Positions 1-4,946 of a DNA stretch of 11,708 bases are shown piece after piece. A model generated the notes under the pieces. It ran no database searches. It had not been told where the DNA came from and was given only the letters and a program-made list of their open reading frames with translations. Numbering within the stretch: the first letter of the stretch is position 1; every line of letters begins with the position of its first letter. The stretch lies in assembly GCA_009776995.1 (NCBI GenBank), contig WRMR01000105.1:1-11708 (forward strand). Direction: 5' to 3'. A program made the translations under genes and the position numbers. The stretch comes from Planctomycetaceae bacterium. Its GTDB lineage: Bacteria > Planctomycetota > Planctomycetia > Pirellulales > Thermoguttaceae.

Positions 1-110
1 GTTGCACTGGTTGACGTTGCAGGTGCTTGTGCGTCAACAGCAACGGTGAGACACACGCACACAATCGCAAACGCGATTCCGTAACAAAGGCTCCTGGTTG
101 ATATTGTCAT
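1..110 (-). CDS. 5' end of a secreted/exported protein (partial, runs off the left edge)
   Basis: An ATG at 110-108 on the minus strand opens a frame with no stop to the window edge, giving 36 residues. They read as a typical Sec signal peptide: a short N-region with one Arg (MTISTRS), a hydrophobic core (YGIAFAIVCVCLTVAV), then a small-residue cleavage region ending DAQA, followed by an Ala/Pro/Ser/Thr-rich mature start. The mature function cannot be seen. There is no clear Shine-Dalgarno site; only a weak purine run precedes the ATG. A candidate promoter lies at 241-269, leaving a leader of about 120 nt. The gene is divergent from mfd. The exported nature is fairly well supported by the signal peptide; the protein family is unknown. 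Confidence 0.6.
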   Translation of the reverse strand, partial: MTISTRSLCYGIAFAIVCVCLTVAVDAQAPATSTSA

Positions 111-151
111 GGCAAAATTCTCACTTTCTTTCAGGCGGGAAAACGAACTTG

Positions 152-230
152 GAGTGAATAGAGAATCGTGAATAACGAAATCGTTTACTCCAGGAAATTA
201 TTCACGATTTCGTCTATGAGTTTTTCACTC
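152..230. repeat. Imperfect inverted repeat / hairpin in the divergent region
   Basis: The core is a perfect 12-bp inverted repeat: AATCGTGAATAA at 164-175 and TTATTCACGATT at 198-209, separated by 22 nt. Outside it, short complementary blocks continue the symmetry: ATAG (158-161) with CTAT (214-217), and GAGTGAA (152-158) with TTCACTC (224-230). If transcription of the leftward gene starts near 234, the whole structure is in its 5' leader RNA. It could instead be a protein-binding site. It is not a standard terminator for either neighbour, since both are transcribed away from it. Confidence 0.5.
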
Positions 231-240
231 TTCTTATCTT

Positions 241-269
241 ATTATACAACACCATCAACTCCGGTTCAA
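241..269 (-). promoter_or_regulatory. Candidate sigma70-type promoter for the leftward exported-protein gene
   Basis: On the minus strand a -35-like TTGAAC (269-264, 4/6 match) is followed after 17 nt by a perfect -10 TATAAT (246-241). Transcription would start near 234 and leave a leader of about 120 nt containing the inverted repeat. This is a pattern match only. Confidence 0.4.
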
Positions 270-337
270 TTCGTCAAAACCCCAGTCTGCATCTTATCTC
301 ACGGTTATTTTGAAACAAAATCTCGCATTCCCGATAT

Positions 338-365
338 TTGCCATGACAGCAAAAAGCGTTACAAT
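338..365 (+). promoter_or_regulatory. Candidate sigma70-type promoter for mfd
   Basis: A -35-like TTGCCA (338-343, 5/6 match) and a -10-like TACAAT (360-365, 5/6 match) are separated by 16 nt. Initiation would be near 372, giving a short leader of about 35 nt to the preferred ATG at 407. The -10 is embedded in GTTACAATACGACGT, which recurs with one mismatch just after mfd at 3741-3755. Confidence 0.5.
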
Positions 366-406
366 ACGACGTAACTGCGCTGTGAGCCATGCACAACGAA
401 GGAAAA

Positions 407-3400
407 ATGCTCAAAAATCTGACAGATTTGTTGCTTGCGGACGACCGATTTGTCGCCTGTCAGGACGCTTTACATGCAGGAAAGGCGGTCGTTCTCGACC
501 GAATCTGGGGGAGTTCCTGCGCGCTGGCATTGGCGGCGTTTGCGGAAAAACAGCGAGATCATTTTGGTCCGTCCGGCATGATGATTGCTGTGTTCAAAAA
601 TCAGGAAGAAGCCGAACGGACGGCGGACGATTTGGCTCTTTTTACCGATTTGAGTGTCACAGTCTTTCCCGCTCTCGATGACGTCGAAACGCCGCTCCGT
701 GTGGCCGACGAACAATTCGGTGACCGCATTCGCGTGTTGAAAATGCTGGCAGGCGACACGTCACAACGCGATTCGATCATCGTGACGTCGATTGCCGCGT
801 TGTTGCAACCGGTGCCGCCGGTTGAGATATTGCGGGAACGGACGCGGCACCTCAAAGTCGGTGATACGTTCGAGCAAAATGATCTGTCCCGCTGGCTGGT
901 CGAGGGAAAATACCACCCGACTTCCGGCGTCGATCTGCCCGGCGAATACGCGATTCGCGGGAGTATCGTCGATATTTTCGCACCGGATTGGGACATGCCG
1001 GTGCGCATCGAGTTCTTCGGCGACGAAATCGAATCGATCCGCCGTTTCGAGGTCGCAGGCCAGCGTTCGCTCGAAACCATCAGCGAAATCGCCCTGACCC
1101 GGCTGCGCCAGGAAGAAACGTATTCGGGTTACTTGAGCGATTACTTCGCAAGTTCAAAGTTCAAAGCTCAAAGTTCAAAGTGTGTGGAAGCGCAAAGTGC
1201 AAAACGCAAAGTGGAGAGTGACGACAATGACAATCACTCTGCACTCTACACTCTGCACTCTGCGCTGATCGAGCCTGAGCAAATCGAAGAGGAAGGCCGC
1301 AACTACCTTCAGCGGCTCAAATACCCTGAACAACAGCATCAGGTCAGCGAGGTGTTGCGGCGATTGCTTGTCTTCCCAACAGTGACGGCCAGTGTACTGG
1401 CGCACGGGTCGGGCGACGTGACGTACTCCATGCCGGTCGAATCGGTCGAGCGATTGCACGGCGATCTGCCGAAAATTCGCGAAGAATTGCTGCACACCGA
1501 CGCCAGCGAAGTGTATCTTGTCTGCCAAACCGAAGCAGAAATCACCCGATTACAGGAATCCTTTCAACTGCTGCCGATTCTGCGACAAGACCGGTTGCAT
1601 TTTGGCGTCGGACGACTGTCCGGCGGTTTCCGGCTGATGGATCATGCGATGATCGTCATCGGGACGAGCCAGTTGTTCGATCGAACCGACATACGCCGTA
1701 CACGGCGGCGGCAACTCGGCCAGGTCATCGACAGTTTCACCGAGCTGAAAGAAGGTGATTGCGTCGTGCATGTCTCGCACGGCATTGCGCGCTATCGCGG
1801 CCTAGAGCTGATGACCAAAGGCAAGCAGGAGGAAGAGCATCTCAAGCTGGAATTTGCCGATGAACTCATGCTTTACGTGCCGGTTTCAAAAATTGCGCTG
1901 GTGCAAAAGTATGTCGCCGGAACGAAATCGAAGCCGAAACTGGCCAAATTACACGGGCAACTGTGGTCGAAACAGAAGCGGGACGTGCAAAAGGCCGTCT
2001 TCGACCTGGCCGTCGAAATGATCGACATTCAAGCGCAACGCGAATCTCAGCCTGGCATTACGTTTCCAGCGGACAGCGACTGGCAACAGGAATTTGACGC
2101 TGCGTTTCCGTACCGCGAGACCGACGACCAGCTTGCGGCCATTGATGCCATCAAAAACGACATGCGGAAACAGCGTCCGATGGATCGGCTGATCTGCGGC
2201 GACGTCGGTTTCGGAAAAACGGAAGTTGCAATGCGCGCAGCATTTAAGGCGGTTGACGCCGGCTATCAGGTCGCGGTGCTGGTGCCGACGACCATTCTGG
2301 CCGAGCAACATTATCGGACGTTTTCGGAACGCATGGGGGCTTTTCCGTTTGAAATTGCCGCTCTGTCACGTTTTCAAACGAAAAAACGGCAGCAGCAAAT
2401 CGTACAGCAACTGGCCGATGGTGCCATCGATATTGTCATTGGAACGCATCGCCTGGCACAACAGGATGTGACGTTTCATAATCTCGGTCTGCTGGTGATC
2501 GACGAAGAACAGCGGTTCGGCGTCAATGACAAGGAACGGCTCAAAAAAATCCGGTCAACCGTTGACGTGCTGACGATGACTGCGACGCCGATTCCGCGAA
2601 CCTTGCATTTGTCGCTGCTCGGCATTCGGGACATTTCGAATCTCGAAACGCCACCGGAAGATCGACGGGCAGTCGAAACGAAACTGGTGCGCTGGGACGA
2701 CCAGTTGATCCGTAACGCCTTTTTGCGGGAGCTCAATCGCGGCGGTCAGATATTTTTTGTGCATAACAAAGTGTATGATATTGAACAGGTTGCGCACAAA
2801 TTGCGGCGGCTTGTGCCCGAGGTGCGGCTCGTGGTCGGACATGCCCAAATGCCCGAACGCGAACTCGAACAAGTCATGCTTGATTTTGTGCAACACAAAT
2901 TTGATGTATTGGTTGCAACAACAATCATTGAAAGCGGACTGGATATTCCGAATGCCAACACGATATTCATTGATGGAGCCGACCGCTATGGCCTTGCCGA
3001 TTTACACCAGTTACGGGGACGCGTCGGGCGATACAAAAATCAAGCCTATTGTTACCTGATGATCGACCAGAACCAGATGCTGAATCCGGTTTCGGCCAAG
3101 CGGTTAAGGGCAATTGAGGAGTACAGCCACCTGGGGGCAGGCTTTTCGCTGGCAATGCGTGATCTCGAAATTCGCGGGGCGGGCAATATTCTCGGTACGC
3201 AGCAGAGCGGTCACATCGCGATGGTCGGCTATGAAATGTATTGCAGTTTTCTTGATGCCTCGGTGCGGATGCTCAAAAATCTGCCGCAAAAAACGGTCAT
3301 CGAAGTCGAACTCGACCTGCCCGGCAAGGCGATGATTCCGAAATTTTACGTCAGCGACCAGCGGATGAAAATCGACTTGTACAGACGCATCGTCCGCATT

Positions 3401-3733
3401 GCGACACACGAGGAACTGGCCGATTTTCGCCGCGAAGTGGAAGACCGCTTCGGAAAACCGCCCAAGCAGGTCGAGCGGCTGTTGCTGCACGCCGAGATTC
3501 GCGTTGACGCCAACTATTGGCGCATCAAGGCGATACGCCGCGAAACCGACATGACCGGCGATTACATTGTGTTCGATTATCTTATGTCGGAACGCATCAA
3601 ACAACTCAAGGCCATCAGCAAACAGGTCATTCGCATTGCCGATGACAAAAGTGCCTATCTCCCCCTGTTTCACAAAAATCGCACGGACGACAGTATCCTC
3701 TTTTTTGTAAAAACGGTATTGCAGAATCGTTAG
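407..3733 (+). CDS. mfd: Transcription-repair coupling factor Mfd
   Basis: Mfd is a DNA translocase that removes stalled RNA polymerase from DNA lesions and recruits UvrA to start nucleotide excision repair. Counting from ATG 407 (1108 aa, close to the roughly 1150 aa of the E. coli protein), the order is the UvrB-like module without an intact Walker A (about 1-320), an RNA-polymerase-interacting CarD-like domain (about 446-514), the RecG-like SF2 translocase with Walker A GDVGFGKT (598-605), DEEQ box (699-702), TATPIPRT (about 725-732) and QLRGRVGR (868-875), then the C-terminal TRCF domain (about 970-1070). The start at 407 is preferred because AAGGA (399-403) lies just upstream; ATG 389 in frame would add six residues. 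Residues about 249-286 are an in-frame, repeat-derived, low-complexity insertion between the UvrB-like strands. Otherwise the motor looks intact. Confidence 0.97.
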   Translation: MLKNLTDLLLADDRFVACQDALHAGKAVVLDRIWGSSCALALAAFAEKQRDHFGPSGMMIAVFKNQEEAERTADDLALFTDLSVTVFPALDDVETPLRVADEQFGDRIRVLKMLAGDTSQRDSIIVTSIAALLQPVPPVEILRERTRHLKVGDTFEQNDLSRWLVEGKYHPTSGVDLPGEYAIRGSIVDIFAPDWDMPVRIEFFGDEIESIRRFEVAGQRSLETISEIALTRLRQEETYSGYLSDYFASSKFKAQSSKCVEAQSAKRKVESDDNDNHSALYTLHSALIEPEQIEEEGRNYLQRLKYPEQQHQVSEVLRRLLVFPTVTASVLAHGSGDVTYSMPVESVERLHGDLPKIREELLHTDASEVYLVCQTEAEITRLQESFQLLPILRQDRLHFGVGRLSGGFRLMDHAMIVIGTSQLFDRTDIRRTRRRQLGQVIDSFTELKEGDCVVHVSHGIARYRGLELMTKGKQEEEHLKLEFADELMLYVPVSKIALVQKYVAGTKSKPKLAKLHGQLWSKQKRDVQKAVFDLAVEMIDIQAQRESQPGITFPADSDWQQEFDAAFPYRETDDQLAAIDAIKNDMRKQRPMDRLICGDVGFGKTEVAMRAAFKAVDAGYQVAVLVPTTILAEQHYRTFSERMGAFPFEIAALSRFQTKKRQQQIVQQLADGAIDIVIGTHRLAQQDVTFHNLGLLVIDEEQRFGVNDKERLKKIRSTVDVLTMTATPIPRTLHLSLLGIRDISNLETPPEDRRAVETKLVRWDDQLIRNAFLRELNRGGQIFFVHNKVYDIEQVAHKLRRLVPEVRLVVGHAQMPERELEQVMLDFVQHKFDVLVATTIIESGLDIPNANTIFIDGADRYGLADLHQLRGRVGRYKNQAYCYLMIDQNQMLNPVSAKRLRAIEEYSHLGAGFSLAMRDLEIRGAGNILGTQQSGHIAMVGYEMYCSFLDASVRMLKNLPQKTVIEVELDLPGKAMIPKFYVSDQRMKIDLYRRIVRIATHEELADFRREVEDRFGKPPKQVERLLLHAEIRVDANYWRIKAIRRETDMTGDYIVFDYLMSERIKQLKAISKQVIRIADDKSAYLPLFHKNRTDDSILFFVKTVLQNR
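1153..1265. repeat. 7-bp-periodic repeat element with inverted repeat, inside mfd
   Basis: The element starts with four tandem heptamers of (T/C)TCAAAG (1153-1180). It continues with CAAAGTG-like heptamers (1193-1220) and ends with four heptamers of CACTCT(G/A) (1235-1262). The segments 1190-1220 and 1235-1265 are 31-nt inverted-repeat arms matching at 24 of 31 positions, with a 14-nt loop. The translation (SSKFKAQSSK, then an Asp/Asn-rich turn, then HSALYTLHSAL) has no counterpart in the Mfd domain plan. The frame is preserved through it. From memory, similar short-repeat tracts occur in intergenic DNA of many bacteria, but this was not checked. Confidence 0.75.
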
Positions 3734-3748
3734 TCGTTTTGTTACAAT
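3719..3748 (+). promoter_or_regulatory. Weak candidate promoter for the WD40 gene
   Basis: TACAAT at 3743-3748 (5/6 to the -10 consensus) is embedded in GTTACAATGCGACGT, almost the same sequence as around the proposed mfd -10. The best -35 is only TTGCAG at 3719-3724 (3/6), 18 nt upstream and still inside the mfd coding end. The main support is the repeated -10 context. Confidence 0.3.
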
Positions 3749-3764
3749 GCGACGTTATTATAGT

Positions 3765-3811
3765 AGCCGGGAACGTGAGTGACCGGTTAAAACGCATTGT
3801 TTCCCTTTTTT
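3765..3811 (+). terminator. Terminator-like hairpin and overlapping alternative hairpin between mfd and the WD40 gene
   Basis: GGGAAC (3769-3774) can pair with GTTTCCC (3799-3805, one bulged T), directly followed by six Ts (3806-3811), a plausible intrinsic terminator for mfd. A second stem, AGCCGG (3765-3770) with CCGGTT (3783-3788, one G-U pair), shares bases 3769-3770 with the first, so the two exclude each other. The T-run ends 11 nt before the WD40 start codon. If the promoter at 3719-3748 is real, this is an attenuator-like arrangement; otherwise it is simply the mfd terminator. The stem is short and the loop is long. Confidence 0.35.
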
Positions 3812-3822
3812 AAAGACCAACC

Positions 3823-4878
3823 ATGCTCAGCCCACGACTTTTCATTGCCGTTTGTGTTGCGTTTTCTTCCTTTCAGTTGGTTGATTGTTTACAATCGGCA
3901 GAAGCCTCACCTCCTGTCACTGCTGAAGATTTAGCTGAGATGGCTAGGGCAGTCCAATCTGCCACTTTTTCACCGGACGGAAAGAAAGTCGTAACGGCAA
4001 GCCTCAACGGAACTGTCCGGATTTGGGATGCAAATTCAGGGAAAGAGTTGCAAAAACTGGAAGGACATGCAGGCTTGCTCTTTTCCGTTGCCTTCTCGCC
4101 GGACGGAAAAAGAATCGTTACGGCAAGTGACGACACGACCTCCCGAATTTGGGATGCCGAGTCGGGAAAAGAGTTGTATAAGTTGGGAGGACACGCATTT
4201 ATGTTCCGTTCCGCTTTTTTTTCCCAAGACGGAAAGAAAATTGTTACAACGGAAGTTCGAGATGGTGTCAAAATTTGGGATGCCGGTTCTGGGAAGGAAC
4301 TGCAAAAATTCGAAAGGCCTTGGCCTGGTAATAGTCCTCTCGAAGCTTTCGCTGCTTTTTCTCCTGATGGCAAGAAGGTTGTCACTGCGTGCTGGGACGA
4401 GATTGTCCGCATCTGGAATGTCGAATCAGGGGAAGAATTGCAAAAACTGAAAGGACATGCGTTCTGGGTCAGTTCAGCTGTTTTTTCGCCTGACGGAGAG
4501 AAAATTCTTACTGCAGGCTGGGACAAAACCGCCCGTATTTGGGATGCCGAATCGGGAAGTGAATTATACAAGTTAAAAGAGCATGTCAACAGTGTTAAAT
4601 CCGCAGTTTTCTCGCCAGATGGAAAGAGAATTGCCACAACAAGTTACAAAACCGTCCAAATTTGGGATGCCGAGACAGGGGAGGAATTGAAAAATCTGGA
4701 GGGACATACGCGTTGGGTTCATACTGTCGCTTTTTCGCCGGATGGAAAAAGAATCGTTACGGCAAGTGACGACACGACCTCCCGAATTTGGGATGTCGTG
4801 TCAGGAGAAGAGTTGCTTAAGTTGGAGGCACCTCGAAATGTTATCAATTCCAACGCCATAGATATTGATGAGTATTGA
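3823..4878 (+). CDS. Secreted seven-bladed WD40 repeat protein
   Basis: The 351-residue product begins with a Sec signal peptide (hydrophobic LFIAVCVAFSSFQLV, likely cleavage after SAEA near residue 28). A short linker follows, then seven WD40 repeats of about 42 residues, each with an FSPDG-like turn and an RIWD-like end (about residues 41-332). Seven repeats make one complete beta-propeller with no extra domain, so the protein is probably a periplasmic or cell-surface scaffold for protein contacts; the ligand is unknown. The third blade is the most divergent (SQDG, VKIWD). Blades 2 and 7 share 52 identical bases. No good Shine-Dalgarno site precedes ATG 3823. The next gene starts 68 bp downstream on the same strand, suggesting co-transcription. 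Confidence 0.9.
   Translation: MLSPRLFIAVCVAFSSFQLVDCLQSAEASPPVTAEDLAEMARAVQSATFSPDGKKVVTASLNGTVRIWDANSGKELQKLEGHAGLLFSVAFSPDGKRIVTASDDTTSRIWDAESGKELYKLGGHAFMFRSAFFSQDGKKIVTTEVRDGVKIWDAGSGKELQKFERPWPGNSPLEAFAAFSPDGKKVVTACWDEIVRIWNVESGEELQKLKGHAFWVSSAVFSPDGEKILTAGWDKTARIWDAESGSELYKLKEHVNSVKSAVFSPDGKRIATTSYKTVQIWDAETGEELKNLEGHTRWVHTVAFSPDGKRIVTASDDTTSRIWDVVSGEELLKLEAPRNVINSNAIDIDEY
4105..4156 (+). repeat. 52-bp direct repeat copy 1 (WD40 blade 2)
   Basis: Bases 4105-4156 are identical to 4744-4795 in the same gene. The identity ends at a single C/T difference on each side, and matching sequence continues beyond both. The other blades differ at many silent sites. Confidence 0.85.
4744..4795 (+). 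repeat. 52-bp direct repeat copy 2 (WD40 blade 7)
   Basis: Identical to 4105-4156, 639 bp (213 codons) upstream, so the copies are in the same reading frame. Both encode the DDTTSRIWD blade end, which no other blade has. Confidence 0.85.
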
Positions 4879-4908
4879 TTAACCCGTCGCTTACGCTCCG
4901 GGCTGTTA
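4877..4908. repeat. Short hairpin-prone sequence between the WD40 and parvulin-like genes, possibly dispersed
   Basis: Right after the WD40 stop lies a segment with complementary CCCG (4883-4886) and CGGG (4899-4902), flanked by AAC and GTT-like ends. From memory it resembles a short element seen repeatedly between genes in Planctomycetes genomes; that is unverified. The stem is too weak to call a terminator. It also explains why the frame of the next gene appears open back to a TTG at 4875. Confidence 0.25.
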
Positions 4909-4946
4909 TTGTTTGTGTTTTACTGTTTTTTCGTGGTAAGGACACC

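Larger units (their letters stand above)
111..406. other. Divergent intergenic region between the exported-protein gene and mfd
   Basis: This stretch of about 300 bp has no convincing gene. Short open frames across it (for example 168-374 on the plus strand) have no recognisable family and run through the inverted repeat. It holds candidate promoters in both directions (minus 241-269, plus 338-365) and a hairpin-forming inverted repeat (152-230) that would lie in the leader of the leftward gene. Confidence 0.6.

Noticed and set aside
168..374. Short plus-strand open frame in the divergent region
   Set aside because: It runs through the inverted repeat and the mfd promoter, has no family resemblance and no ribosome site.
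389..391. ATG 389 as the mfd start
   Set aside because: The in-frame ATG at 407 has AAGGA at 399-403 just upstream, which would otherwise be coding; 389 remains possible but less likely.
1153..1265. CRISPR or ordinary microsatellite in mfd
   Set aside because: There are no spacers between repeats, and the units are related but differ by block, so it is neither a CRISPR nor a plain tandem repeat.
3104..3673. 189-aa minus-strand frame opposite mfd
   Set aside because: It is a shadow of the mfd codon pattern; the plus frame encodes a conserved Mfd C-terminus here.
3873..4637. 254-aa minus-strand frame opposite the WD40 gene
   Set aside because: Its repeats simply mirror the WD40 repeats of the plus strand.
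4875..4946. TTG 4875 as the start of the parvulin-like gene
   Set aside because: It overlaps the WD40 stop, lacks a ribosome site and encodes a repeat-derived hydrophobic stretch; GTG 4947 has AAGGA and directly precedes a membrane anchor.
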